The position numbers were made by a program, and so were the translations under genes. Under the pieces are notes generated by a model. That model did not search any database and was not told the origin of the DNA. It worked only from the letters and a program-made list of their open reading frames with translations. From Streptomyces aquilus (GTDB taxonomy: Bacteria; Actinomycetota; Actinomycetes; Streptomycetales; Streptomycetaceae): a DNA stretch of 64,000 nt. Location: NCBI RefSeq assembly GCF_003955715.1, contig NZ_CP034463.1:1364001-1428000 (forward strand), given 5' to 3'. Positions 25,279 through 36,043 of the stretch are shown here, one piece after another; positions within the stretch are counted from its first letter, which is position 1; each line of letters opens with the position of its first letter.

Positions 25279-25974
25279 CTACCGCCCGCGCACGAACAGC
25301 CGCGCCAACCGCTCCCCCGTCGCGATCGCGGCCGCATGGTCCTCGATGGGTTTGACCTGGGAGTCCTTGAAGACGATGTAGGTCACCCCGGAGGGCGTGC
25401 CCCCGCCGCGCGGGTCGGGGCGGATACCGAGGGCCTTGGCACTGGCGTAGGAGGCCTCGCCGATGATGCCGCGGGGGCCGACGTCGCCGACGACCGCGTA
25501 CTGCACGCGGTCCTTGTAGATCACCGCCGCGACCGAGCCGCCCCGGACGCCGCTGTCGCGGTAGTTCCAGACGCCGCTCGGCGTGGGCACCACGATGTAG
25601 GGCAGGCGTTCGGCGCTCAGGTAGCGGCCGTCGGCCTGCTGGTAGGCGGTGGCGGGGGAGAACAGCGGGTCGGTGCTCCGGTTGCAGTACCGGCCGGGCC
25701 GGCCGTCGCAGTCGATGTCCATGTCGGCCTTCCAGAACACCGCCTCGTCGGTGCCGCAGACCCGGACGGTGGCGGGCAGGCCGTCGTCGGTGGCGTACCG
25801 GCCGCGGGAGACGGGGGCGCAGTCACGCACCTTGGCCAGCAGGTCGGCGGCGCGGACATCGCCCTCGTGGCGCACCACCGGCTCCTGGAAGGCGAGGGGC
25901 TCGACGGCGGGCGACGTCGTCGGGGCGAGCAGGGCGGCGCCTGCCGCGGCCAGCGTCAGCGACTGGACACGCAC
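25279..25974 (-). CDS. Secreted chitosanase, GH75
   Basis: A 231-residue secreted enzyme. GTG 25974, with AGGAGAGG 8 nt upstream, gives a signal peptide (about residues 1-28, VRVQSLTLAAAGAALLAP). The mature part has GH75 features: VFWKADMDIDCDG with the catalytic Asp pair, YCNRSTDPLF, LSAERLPYIVVP, and AVVGDVGPRGIIGEASYA. An in-frame ATG 27 bp upstream has no ribosome site and would blur the signal peptide. GH75 enzymes endo-hydrolyse chitosan. A DasR-like palindrome lies in the region between this gene and the divergent lipoprotein gene, which fits amino-sugar regulation. Confidence 0.88.
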   Translation of the reverse strand: MRVQSLTLAAAGAALLAPTTSPAVEPLAFQEPVVRHEGDVRAADLLAKVRDCAPVSRGRYATDDGLPATVRVCGTDEAVFWKADMDIDCDGRPGRYCNRSTDPLFSPATAYQQADGRYLSAERLPYIVVPTPSGVWNYRDSGVRGGSVAAVIYKDRVQYAVVGDVGPRGIIGEASYASAKALGIRPDPRGGGTPSGVTYIVFKDSQVKPIEDHAAAIATGERLARLFVRGR

Positions 25975-26001
25975 GATAAGGGACCCTCTCCTGGGGGACA
26001 T

Positions 26002-26365
26002 TGACGGACACTCAGCCCAATCTGATGCCGGATCGCGGACCCGGCCACCCTGAGGGGGCCGGACGGTGCACGACCCCCGTGGGCGCGTGCGCCCCGCCCG
26101 AACTTCCGACAGGGGCCGGGCACCTGAGCCTGCGTCGGCTCCGGCTGCCCGGCCGCCCGCGTCCGGCGCGGGGACAGCGACGACAGCGGCCCGCGCCAAC
26201 GGCATGAACTCCCGAGCCCTCGAAGGGAGTTCGCCGTGAGGTGGTTCAGCATACGTAACCGTCCGCCGTGCTCACCAATGCCGCCCCTCTTGATGCGACC
26301 ACGTCAGCGCTGCATAGTGAGTGACATCGCATTGGTCCGGACCATTGCCCCGGGGAGGCGCACTC
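26002..26365 (+). promoter_or_regulatory. 364-bp divergent regulatory region with promoter and DasR-like palindrome
   Basis: No convincing gene lies here. TTGATG (26290-26295) and CATAGT (26313-26318), spaced 17 bp, make a plausible promoter for the lipoprotein gene. TGGTCCGGACCA (26333-26344) is a perfect 12-bp palindrome two bases from the DasR core, just downstream of the expected transcription start, where a bound repressor would block elongation. A ribosome site, GGGGAGG, sits at 26352-26358. The left part faces the GH75 gene and holds no clear element beyond its AGGAGAGG site. Confidence 0.6.
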
Positions 26366-27331
26366 GTGCGACGCGTTGCCGTTCTCTGCGGGACGCTCCT
26401 GCTGCTGGCGGGCTGCGGCTGGGGCGGCGCCGAGGCCGACGAGGGCGGGCTCCCCGGCGCCCCTGCGGGCGTCACGGCCGCCGCCGGCAGCGCGACCAGC
26501 GCGCATGTGATGTGGAGCGCTGTGTCGGCGGCGGACGGGATCGACGGCTACGAGGTGTATCGCGGCACCACGAAGGTGCGGGATGTACCGGGTTCCGAGC
26601 ACATGGTGGACGTCTCCGGGCTCAGGCCGTCCACCACCTATGTGTTCACCGTGCGGGCCCGGGACACCGCCGGCCGGCTCGGCCCGCCCAGCCGCGAGGT
26701 CCGGGCGACGACCCCGGCGGCCACGCGGACGGACACCTCGGCGCCGACCCGTCCGGACGAGGTGACGGGGCGGGTGGTCGGCGGCCGGGCGGTGCAACTG
26801 TCGTGGTCCGCGGCCTCGGACGACGTGGGTGTGGTGTCGTACGACATCCATCAGGGCGGCACGAAGATCCACAGTGTGGGCGGGAACCAGACGGCGAGCG
26901 TGGTGACGGGGCTCCGTCCCGGCGTCCGCTACTCCTTCACCGTGGTCGCCCGCGACGCGGCCGACAACGTCTCCCCCGCGAGCGCCGCCGTCCGCCTCAC
27001 CACCACCCCCGGCGCCGACGACGGGCGGGGCACGGCCCCCACCGACTTCCGCGCCACGACCCGGCGGGCCGGCGACGGGGCGTACTACTTCGACCTCTCC
27101 TGGGTACCGCCGCGCGCGGACGGTGTGGTCACCGAATACCAGATCCGGCTGGACGGACGTCCGGCTACCTCACTGGTGTACGGCGGGACGGCGCCGACCG
27201 AGCGGGCGACGTACAGCTTCTACGCGGGGCGGGAGGCGGGTGCCGTGCACCGGTTGCGGGTGCGTGCCCGGCTGCCCGACGGCACCTGGGGCGGCTGGTC
27301 GCCGGAGCGGTCGGTCACCACCGGCGCCTGA
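26366..27331 (+). CDS. Lipoprotein with fibronectin type III repeats
   Basis: A 321-residue exported lipoprotein. GTG 26366 gives VRRVAVLCGTLLLLAGCGWG, with the lipobox LLAGC ending at Cys17. Three FN3 domains follow (about residues 30-115, 130-215 and 225-320), recognisable by YEVYRGTTKV, YVFTVRARDTAGRLGPPS and YSFTVVARDAADNVSP. No catalytic domain is present. FN3 arrays in streptomycetes commonly accompany extracellular glycoside hydrolases; here the gene is divergent from a chitosanase and downstream of a DasR-like site, suggesting a surface binding or spacer role in amino-sugar polymer use. Confidence 0.85.
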   Translation: MRRVAVLCGTLLLLAGCGWGGAEADEGGLPGAPAGVTAAAGSATSAHVMWSAVSAADGIDGYEVYRGTTKVRDVPGSEHMVDVSGLRPSTTYVFTVRARDTAGRLGPPSREVRATTPAATRTDTSAPTRPDEVTGRVVGGRAVQLSWSAASDDVGVVSYDIHQGGTKIHSVGGNQTASVVTGLRPGVRYSFTVVARDAADNVSPASAAVRLTTTPGADDGRGTAPTDFRATTRRAGDGAYYFDLSWVPPRADGVVTEYQIRLDGRPATSLVYGGTAPTERATYSFYAGREAGAVHRLRVRARLPDGTWGGWSPERSVTTGA

Positions 27332-27504
27332 CCCCGCCGCGACGGCGCGCTTGCGCCGGACGAGGTAATCCGTCACCTGCCCGGGGGCGGTCCGCATGCG
27401 CGGCGGGCCGGGTGGACGTTGGCTGCCCCTGAGGCGCACGGGCCTTTTCCGATCCTCGGCGGCGCATGGGACGTACCGCCAACCGTGCCGCCGGAGGGCA
27501 GTCC

Positions 27505-28029
27505 ATGCGTACAAGTCAGCTTCTCCTCCGCTCCGGCCTCGCCGCGGCCGCAGGCGCCGCGCTGGCCGTCTCCCCGGCGGTCGCGGCCTCGGGAATCTCC
27601 GTGAGCACCACCGGCTCCACGGTCTCGGTGACGACCAGCGCCTGCACCCAGGTCAACGGCAGCTGGGGCACCGCCTCGCTCCTCAACAGCAGCCAGGCGA
27701 ACTTCGCCCAGGGCCGTCAGGTGACGCTGTCGGGGACGAACTCCCTCCAGTCGGCCGCCTGGTCGAACGTGAGCCCCGGGACGTACACGGTCGTCGTCAT
27801 GTGCTCCAACAACGCCACCGCGGGCACCCAGTCCGTCATCGTCTCGACGGCCTCCACGCCGACCATCTCCGCGACCGCCTCACCCTCCCGGGGCGTCATG
27901 GGCGGCCTCGGCGGCGGCATCAAGGACTACGGTCCGCTCACCCTGGGCGCCGGCGCCGCGCTCGTCGGGATCGGCGGCATCGCGGCGGCCTGGTTCCTGC
28001 GCCGCCGCGCCAAGCCCTACCGGCTCTGA
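27505..28029 (+). CDS. Exported cell-surface protein with C-terminal membrane anchor
   Basis: A 174-residue protein with a signal peptide (MRTSQLLLRSGLAAAAGAAL, cleavage near residue 28, VAAS), then a small Ser/Thr-rich beta domain with two Cys (TSACTQ and VVMCSN) that could form a disulfide. A C-terminal helix LTLGAGAALVGIGGIAAAWF is followed by a basic tail RRRAKPYRL. There is no LPXTG motif, so it would be membrane-anchored rather than sorted. ATG 27505 is preceded by GGAGG. The 3' end overlaps the convergent PadR gene by 13 bp. No named family is recognised. Confidence 0.75.
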   Translation: MRTSQLLLRSGLAAAAGAALAVSPAVAASGISVSTTGSTVSVTTSACTQVNGSWGTASLLNSSQANFAQGRQVTLSGTNSLQSAAWSNVSPGTYTVVVMCSNNATAGTQSVIVSTASTPTISATASPSRGVMGGLGGGIKDYGPLTLGAGAALVGIGGIAAAWFLRRRAKPYRL

Positions 28030-28574
28030 TCGGGCAGCTGCGCGAACTCCTCCAGCGCGTGGGTGAGCCAGCGCGTCCAGAAGGTCTCCAGATCGATCCC
28101 CGCCCGCAGGATCAGGTGCTGCAACCGGTCCTGCGGGCTGTCCTTGCCCGGCGGGAAGTCGCGCTGCTCGATCTCCTCGTACTCCGACAACTGGCGCCGG
28201 TGCAGTTCCAGATGGCGGCGCAGATCGGTCTCGATGCCCGCGACGCCCTCGGTGCCGATGGCGGCCGCCGCCCGCAGCCGCAGGAACAGCGTCTCGCGGT
28301 ACGGCTTGGGGTCCTGGGAGGCGGCCGTCCAGCGGGCCAGTTCGGCGCGGCCCGCGGGCAGGACTTCGTAGCTCTTCTTCTGCCCGCGCGCGGGCTGCTC
28401 CGACGGCAGCGCCCGGATGTGCCCCTCGGCCTCCAGTTTTCCCAGCTCGCGATAGATCTGCTGATGCGTCGCCGACCAGAAGTAGCCGATCGACCGGTCG
28501 AACCGGCGGGTCAGTTCGAGGCCCGAGGACGGCTTTTCCAGCAGGGCGGTCAGGATCGCGTGCGGGAGTGACAT
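28017..28574 (-). CDS. PadR-family transcriptional regulator
   Basis: A 185-residue PadR regulator. The winged-helix DNA-binding domain is N-terminal (MSLPHAILTALLEKPSSG, FWSATHQQIYRELGKLEAEG), followed by KSYEVLPAGRAEL as the wing, and a helical Vir-type C-terminal dimerisation domain (residues about 90-185). ATG 28574 is 21 bp beyond the fadH stop on the same strand, so it is the distal gene of a fadH-padR operon. It is a candidate to bind the palindrome upstream of fadH. Confidence 0.9.
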   Translation of the reverse strand: MSLPHAILTALLEKPSSGLELTRRFDRSIGYFWSATHQQIYRELGKLEAEGHIRALPSEQPARGQKKSYEVLPAGRAELARWTAASQDPKPYRETLFLRLRAAAAIGTEGVAGIETDLRRHLELHRRQLSEYEEIEQRDFPPGKDSPQDRLQHLILRAGIDLETFWTRWLTHALEEFAQLPDQSR

Positions 28575-28595
28575 GGGGTCATCCTAGGGACGCCC

Positions 28596-30665
<2,070 letters not shown>

Positions 30666-30668
30666 TTA

Positions 30669-30682
30669 TGCAACTAGTTGCA
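30669..30682. promoter_or_regulatory. Palindromic operator upstream of fadH
   Basis: TGCAACTAGTTGCA is a perfect 14-bp palindrome, 57 bp upstream of the fadH ATG and just outside the next gene's stop. Its position fits a repressor site for the fadH-padR transcript; whether the PadR protein or another regulator binds is open. Confidence 0.65.
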
Positions 30683-30711
30683 GAACCAGCCCCGGGGTGA
30701 TGTGCCGCAGG

Positions 30712-31080
30712 TCACCTGCTCTCCAGCAGAACATGCAGCTCCCGCTCCTGGTCCCCGGAGGCCGAGGAGAGGTCGCGGACCGCGAACAGGGAGTCGAGGG
30801 TGGAGCGCAGCCGTTCGATGGCCCAGTAGCCGCCCTGCGCGTCGGCCTCGACGGAGGACGAGAGCCGGGGCGGGGCCGCGCACTCGTGGGCGTCGGTGAC
30901 CTCGAAGGTGCCGAGCCACACCATCGGGCGGGTCTCGTGGAGCTGCTGGGGCACGTCCTCGGCGGACCGGTCGGACTCGAAGCACTGGCAGAGCACGTCG
31001 AACACGATCCGGGCGTCCTCCTTGCTGCACCCGCTGATCTCCAGGGAGACGGGTTCCTCGTGCATGCGCACACGATCCAT
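30712..31080 (-). CDS. Hypothetical cytosolic protein
   Basis: A 122-residue protein. ATG 31080 (MDRVRMHEEPVSLEISG) follows AGAGGAG by 8 nt; an ATG 18 bp upstream would overlap that site. It has an alpha/beta pattern, including CSKEDARIVFDVLCQCFESD, MVWLGTFEVT and a C-terminal WAIERLRSTLDSLFAVRDL helix. Three Cys lie in the first 35 residues. No signal peptide. I do not recognise a family; codon usage supports a real gene. Confidence 0.68.
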   Translation of the reverse strand: MDRVRMHEEPVSLEISGCSKEDARIVFDVLCQCFESDRSAEDVPQQLHETRPMVWLGTFEVTDAHECAAPPRLSSSVEADAQGGYWAIERLRSTLDSLFAVRDLSSASGDQERELHVLLESR

Positions 31081-31199
31081 CGTGATCGCTCCTCTCATGG
31101 CGACGGCGCGGTCGCACGAGTTCCCCCGTGCACCGCGCCACACCTTCAGAAAAGCACCACCGCCGGGCCGGGACCAGTGGCGGACCCGGCCCTTCGGCC

Positions 31200-32075
31200 T
31201 CAGCTCTTGGTGAACCGGTACGTCTTGCTGTCGGTCAGCACACAGAACCCGGGCGAGACGACGATCACCCGCAGGGTGCCGGTACGCCGGTCGTAGTCGA
31301 TGCCCTCGGCCTCGAAGGTGCCCGAGCAGGAGCTGCGCAGCGGGAGCTGGCGCAGCGCGGTGACATGGCCGGTGACGTCGCTCGCGCCCGGCTCGGCGGC
31401 CAGGTCGATCTGGAGCAGCGGCTTGGTGATGCCGAAGAGGGTGCCCGCCGGGTCGTCGGAGGAGCACAGCAGCCGCGTCGCGGTGACGAAGTCGCAGCCC
31501 TGTACGTCGCGCACGGCGTGGTCGAGGGTGACGGTGGAGGCCTGCGGGAGGTTCGCCGAGGGCGAGGTGCTCGCGTTGACGCCGGGGGTCGGGAAGACCA
31601 GGAAGCGGGTCATGGTGCCGTACTCGCCGGACAGCATCCACTGGCCCGACGGGGCGATGGCGACCCAGGAGTTGTTGAGCGCCTCCCCGCCGCCGAGCGT
31701 GTGGACGTACTCCGACCATGCGCCGCCCGGGGACTGCACCCGGTACATCTTCGCGGTGCCCGAGTCCGCCTGGTAGGGCTCGATGTAGTAGCCGTCGTAG
31801 GAGGCGTCGGGGTCGCCGACGTGGTTCCAGCCGCGGCTGCTCACGCTCACCGGGATGGTGCCGATGCCCGTGTAGCGGTTGGCGCTGTTCGCCGGGACCT
31901 CGACCGAGGTCAGGCCCTGGCTCTCGGTGAGCGGGTCGGCGCGGTCGGAGCCGACCTCGGTCCAGGTGTCGGCGGCGCTCGCGGGCGGGGCGGTCGACAG
32001 GACGGCGGCGGCGGCGGCGAGGGCGACGAGTCCGGTCAGGGCGGCTCGGCAACGTTGCCGGGTGCGCAGGGGCAT
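31200..32075 (-). CDS. Secreted protein of unknown function
   Basis: A 291-residue exported protein. ATG 32075, preceded by GAGGAG, gives a signal peptide MPLRTRQRCRAALTGLVALA (cleavage near residue 35, ASAAD). The mature region is beta-rich and propeller-like, with repeated blade-type segments such as WNHVGDPDASYDGYYIEPYQ, SEYVHTLGGGEALNNSWVAI and LLQIDLAAEPGASDV. Four Cys late in the protein could pair. No catalytic motif is visible. An in-frame ATG upstream (32141) would place the signal too far inside. Confidence 0.72.
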   Translation of the reverse strand: MPLRTRQRCRAALTGLVALAAAAAVLSTAPPASAADTWTEVGSDRADPLTESQGLTSVEVPANSANRYTGIGTIPVSVSSRGWNHVGDPDASYDGYYIEPYQADSGTAKMYRVQSPGGAWSEYVHTLGGGEALNNSWVAIAPSGQWMLSGEYGTMTRFLVFPTPGVNASTSPSANLPQASTVTLDHAVRDVQGCDFVTATRLLCSSDDPAGTLFGITKPLLQIDLAAEPGASDVTGHVTALRQLPLRSSCSGTFEAEGIDYDRRTGTLRVIVVSPGFCVLTDSKTYRFTKS

Positions 32076-32320
32076 GGCGGGCGGCTCCTCGGAGGGGGGT
32101 GGGTGCGCTCGGCGGACAGTGTGGCGTCCCCGAGTGGTCATGTACAGACCAATCAGGGAACGGGGAACCGAACTTCTGGTCTGGCAGGACGCGCTCCGCC
32201 GTGTTGAGGGATGGTGGAGGAGGACGCCGATGGCGCCCCAGAGACGGTTGAACGCGGTAGAACAGGGGAGTCGGCACGGGGGACGACGTGCCGTGTGGAC
32301 GGTCGAAGGCGGTGCGTGCG

Positions 32321-34402
32321 ATGAGTGCAGCCCGGTCTCCCGTCGCCGAGGGCGACGAACCGGTGCGCGGGGCGGTACGGCCCAGCGGGCTGCTCGATGT
32401 GCTGGGCGTGGCCTCGGTGGTGCTGGACGCCCAGGGCCGCATCGTGCTGTGGAGTCCGCAGGCGGAGGAGCTGTTCGGTTACTCGGCCCGGGAGGCGCTC
32501 GGCCAGTACGCCGCCCGGATCATGGTCCACGAGCAGTACCTCGACCTCGTCGTGAAGCTCTTCGCCGACGTCATGGCCACCGGGCAGAGCTGGGCGGGCG
32601 CCTTCCCCATCCGGCGCAAGGACGGCACCACACGCCTGGTGGAGTTCCGCAACATGCGCCTCCTCGACGACCACGGGGACGTGTTCGCCCTGGGGCTCGC
32701 GGCCGACCAGTCCACCGTGCGCGGCCTGGAGCGGGAAGTGGCGCTGTCGACGCGGGTGGTGGCGCACTCCCCCATCGGCCTCGCCGTCCTGGACACCGAC
32801 CTGCGCTACGTCTCCGTCAACCCGGCACTCGAACGGCTCAACGGCGTCCCCGCCGACGACCACCTGGGCCGCACGATCCACGAGGTGCTGCCCCACATAG
32901 ACGCCGACGCCCTGGAGGCCGCCGCACTCCACGTCCTCAAGACCGGCCGCCCCCTCGTCGACCACGAGACCGTCGGGCACACCCCCGCCGACCCGGACGA
33001 GGAGCACGCCTGGTCGATCTCGCTGTACCGGCTGGAGGACGCCGTCGGCACCGTCCTGGGGGTGGCCGCCTCGGTCGTGGACGTCACCGAGGAGCACCGG
33101 GCGGCCGTCGAGGCGGAGGCCGCGCGGCGGCGGCTCGCCGTCATCGCGGACGCCTCCGCACGGATCGGCACCACCCTGGAGCTGGACCGCACGGCCCGCG
33201 AGCTGGCCGACGTCGCCGTCCCCGAGCTCGCCGACATGGCGGCCGTGGACCTGCTGGAGGCGGTGGTGGAGGGCAGGCGCAGCAGCCTCGGCCCCACCGA
33301 GCCGGCCGTGATCCGCGCCCTCGCCGTCAAGGCGCAGGACGAGGCCTCGCCGGCGCTCGACGCGGCGGACCCTCCCGGACAGGTCGCCCGGTACGGCCCG
33401 GACCGCCTGGTCACCGAGTGTGTGCGCACCGGCGACCCGGTGCTGGTGGCCGAGGTCGAGGAGGCCGACCTGCCGCGCATCGCCCGTTCCCCGGAGGCGG
33501 CCGGGCTGCTGGCCCGCGCGGGCGTGCACTCGTATCTGGCGGTGCCGTTGATCGCGCGCGGTGAGGTACTGGGCGCCCTGGACCTCAAGCGCACGGCCAA
33601 TCCGCTGCCATTCAGCGAGGACGACCTGCTGCTGGCCCGGGAGCTGGCGGCGCGGGCGGCCGTGCAGATCGACAACGCCCGCTGGTACCAGAACGCCCGC
33701 GACACCGCGCTGACCCTCCAGCGCAGTCTGCTGCCCAGCCATCCGCCGGTCACGGGCGGCCTGGAGGTCGCCTCCCGTTACCAGCCGGCCGGGGCCACGG
33801 CCGAGGTCGGCGGCGACTGGTTCGACGTGATCCCGCTCGACGGCTGCAAGACCGCGCTCGTCGTCGGCGACGTGATGGGCAGCGGCATCAACGCCGCGGC
33901 CACCATGGGCCGGCTGCGCACCGCGACCAACACCCTGGCCTCCCTCGACCTCGAACCGGCCCGGCTCCTGGAGCACCTCGACCGGATCACGCAGGATCTG
34001 GACCACTCCATCGCGACCTGCGTCTACGCCGTCCACGACCCGCATCTGCGGCAGTGCCGGATCGCCAACGCCGGGCATCTGCCGCCGGTCCGGCTGCGCG
34101 CCGGACGCAAGCCGGAGCTCCTCGAACTGCCCACGGGGGCGCCGCTGGGCGTGGGCGGGGTGGCGTTCTCCACCACGACCGTCGACCTCGACCCCGGCGA
34201 CCGGCTGGTCTTCTACACCGACGGCCTCGTCGAGACCCGCCAGCACCCGCTCGACGAACGCCTCGACGCCCTCCTGGAGCTGCTCGACGGCCCTGACCGG
34301 GCCCTGGAGGAGGTCTGCGACCTCCTGGTCCGCACCCTCCACCAGCCGGACAACTCCGACGACGTGGCCCTGCTCATCGCCCGCGCCCAGACGCCGAGTT
34401 GA
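32321..34402 (+). CDS. PAS-PAS-GAF SpoIIE-type protein phosphatase
   Basis: A 693-residue signalling protein. Two PAS domains (about residues 25-135 and 140-260; QGRIVLWSPQAEELFGYS, then DLRYVSVNPALERLNG) are followed by a GAF domain (about 270-455) and a PP2C/SpoIIE phosphatase (about 475-690). The metal-binding signature is VGGDWFDVIPLDG, VVGDVMGSG is the second conserved block, and GDRLVFYTDGLVE and NSDDVALLIA close the fold. Such proteins dephosphorylate anti-anti-sigma factors in response to signals sensed by PAS/GAF. No kinase domain is fused and no partner genes adjoin. ATG 32321 is preferred to a GTG 33 bp upstream; neither has a strong ribosome site. Confidence 0.9.
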   Translation: MSAARSPVAEGDEPVRGAVRPSGLLDVLGVASVVLDAQGRIVLWSPQAEELFGYSAREALGQYAARIMVHEQYLDLVVKLFADVMATGQSWAGAFPIRRKDGTTRLVEFRNMRLLDDHGDVFALGLAADQSTVRGLEREVALSTRVVAHSPIGLAVLDTDLRYVSVNPALERLNGVPADDHLGRTIHEVLPHIDADALEAAALHVLKTGRPLVDHETVGHTPADPDEEHAWSISLYRLEDAVGTVLGVAASVVDVTEEHRAAVEAEAARRRLAVIADASARIGTTLELDRTARELADVAVPELADMAAVDLLEAVVEGRRSSLGPTEPAVIRALAVKAQDEASPALDAADPPGQVARYGPDRLVTECVRTGDPVLVAEVEEADLPRIARSPEAAGLLARAGVHSYLAVPLIARGEVLGALDLKRTANPLPFSEDDLLLARELAARAAVQIDNARWYQNARDTALTLQRSLLPSHPPVTGGLEVASRYQPAGATAEVGGDWFDVIPLDGCKTALVVGDVMGSGINAAATMGRLRTATNTLASLDLEPARLLEHLDRITQDLDHSIATCVYAVHDPHLRQCRIANAGHLPPVRLRAGRKPELLELPTGAPLGVGGVAFSTTTVDLDPGDRLVFYTDGLVETRQHPLDERLDALLELLDGPDRALEEVCDLLVRTLHQPDNSDDVALLIARAQTPS

Positions 34403-34521
34403 TCTTCGCGGACGTTCCGCGCGCGAGGATTCACAGGCAGGCATTACCCGCTTCTTATCGGCCGCCCAGGACAATCACATCAAGGCAGGGCATGGGGCCA
34501 GCACGCCGGTGGGAGCGAGCC

Positions 34522-35238
34522 ATGACGGACGATCCGGATCAGGAAGCGACGCGGCCCGAGGTGCTCGTCGGACCCGGCGGGCCCGGGGAACCCACTCCGC
34601 TGCGGGACCGGTGGCGGCGCCGGTCCGTCCGCTCGCGTGCGGTGACGGCCGCGGCGGCCGCGGCCGCCCTCACGCTCGGCGGCGCGGCCCTCGCGTACGC
34701 CGCGACCTCGTCGGGTTCGGACGGCGGAGCGACGCCCTCCGCCTCGGCATCACCGTCACCGGGCGAGCGCGGACCCGGGCACCCGCACGGCTGGTGGCTC
34801 GGCGGTGGCGAGGGGGTGCACGGGGAGTCGACGGTGAAGGACCGCGACACCGGCAAGTGGGTCGTACGGGTGTGGCAGCGCGGCACCGTGGAGAAGGTGG
34901 ACGGCGACCAGGTGACCGTCAAGAGCGAGGACGGTGCCCGGTGGACGTGGACCGTGCCGTCCGACGCCACGGTGCTGCGGGACGGCGACAAGGGCTCCGG
35001 GGCGGACGCCCTCAAGAAGGGCGACACGCTCTACCTCGCCGGCACCCGCTCCGGCGACGGCACCAGGACCGCCGACCGCGCCGTCGCCGGCACCTGGGAG
35101 AAGCCGGACCCGGGCAAGTGGCGGGACAGGATGCCGGGTCCGGAGAACTGGCGCGGCGGGTTCCCGGGACACGGACACGGCCCCGGTGACCAACCGGAGC
35201 CGTCTCCGTCGCCGTCAGAGAGCGGCGCTACGACCTGA
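34522..35238 (+). CDS. Membrane-anchored protein with DUF5666-like domain
   Basis: A 238-residue protein with a cytosolic basic N-terminus (RDRWRRRSVRSRA), one membrane helix (AVTAAAAAAALTLGGAALAY, about residues 41-60), a Ser/Pro linker, then an extracellular beta domain. That domain contains WQRGTVEKVDGDQVTVKSE, WTVPSDATV and ADALKKGDTLYLAG, the pattern of DUF5666-like domains. The tail is His/Gly-Pro-rich. ATG 34522 has GGGAG upstream. The stop overlaps the convergent methyltransferase by 11 bp. The role is unknown. Confidence 0.75.
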   Translation: MTDDPDQEATRPEVLVGPGGPGEPTPLRDRWRRRSVRSRAVTAAAAAAALTLGGAALAYAATSSGSDGGATPSASASPSPGERGPGHPHGWWLGGGEGVHGESTVKDRDTGKWVVRVWQRGTVEKVDGDQVTVKSEDGARWTWTVPSDATVLRDGDKGSGADALKKGDTLYLAGTRSGDGTRTADRAVAGTWEKPDPGKWRDRMPGPENWRGGFPGHGHGPGDQPEPSPSPSESGATT

Positions 35239-36031
35239 CGCCGATCACGACGTGGGCGTACAGCTCCTGCGACCCGAGCAGACGTGTCGTCAGGCCGCTG
35301 CGGGTGAAGACGTCGACGGCCGCCGGTGCCTGGCGCTCGCTCGTCTCGACGAGCAGGCAGCCGCCGGGGGCGAGCCAGTCGGGCGCCTCGGCGGCCACCC
35401 GGCGCAGTACGTCGAGGCCGTCGGAGCCGCCGTCCAGGGCCACCAGCGGTTCGTGGTCGCGGGCCTCCGCGGGCAGCAGCGCGACCTCTTCGGTGGGGAC
35501 GTACGGCACGTTCGCCGCGAGGATGTCCACGCGCCCGCGGAGCCGCTCGGGCAGGGCCTCGAAGAGGTCGCCCGCGTGGACGTGACCGTCGTGGGCCGCG
35601 ACGTTGCGGCGGGCGCAGCGCACCGCGGCCGGGTCGATGTCGGCGGCGTGCAGTTCGGCGCCGCCGAGGGCGTCGGCCAGGGCCGCGCCGACGGCGCCCG
35701 AGCCGCAGCACAGGTCCACGACCACGGACGCGGCCGGGGCGTGGGCGAGGGCCTGCTCGACCAGGAACTCGGTGCGGCGCCGGGGCACGAACACCCCGGG
35801 TTCGACGGTGATGCGCAGACCGCGGAACCCGGCCCAGCCGACGACGAGTTCGAGGGGGACGCCGGTCGCGCGGCGGTCCACCATGGCCGCCAGCTCGTCC
35901 GGGGTGCGGGCGGCGGCGAGGATCAACTCCGCCTCGTCCTCCGCGAAGACGCAGCCGGCGGCGCGCAGCGCGGCCACGACGGCGTCACGGGAAGCGGGAG
36001 CGGAGGGGGAAGAGGGAGACAAGGGAGGCAT
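35228..36031 (-). CDS. PrmC-like protein N5-glutamine methyltransferase
   Basis: A 267-residue SAM-dependent methyltransferase of the PrmC/HemK type. The N-terminal helical domain is followed by FRGLRITVEPGVFVPRRRTE, the SAM motif VVDLCCGSGAVGAALA, and ADIDPAAVRCARRN. The catalytic NPPY motif appears as ANVPYVP, a variant seen in the second, less studied PrmC-like group. It may methylate the GGQ glutamine of release factors or another target. ATG 36031 lacks a strong ribosome site and is preceded by a structured 120-nt leader with a possible short upstream frame. Confidence 0.82.
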   Translation of the reverse strand: MPPLSPSSPSAPASRDAVVAALRAAGCVFAEDEAELILAAARTPDELAAMVDRRATGVPLELVVGWAGFRGLRITVEPGVFVPRRRTEFLVEQALAHAPAASVVVDLCCGSGAVGAALADALGGAELHAADIDPAAVRCARRNVAAHDGHVHAGDLFEALPERLRGRVDILAANVPYVPTEEVALLPAEARDHEPLVALDGGSDGLDVLRRVAAEAPDWLAPGGCLLVETSERQAPAAVDVFTRSGLTTRLLGSQELYAHVVIGVRS

Positions 36032-36043
36032 GGAAGCCGAGGG

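Noticed and set aside
26236..26320. Possible start of a gene at GTG 26236 with GAAGGGAG upstream
   Set aside because: The frame runs on into the lipoprotein gene in a different phase and loses coding character; no protein family is seen.
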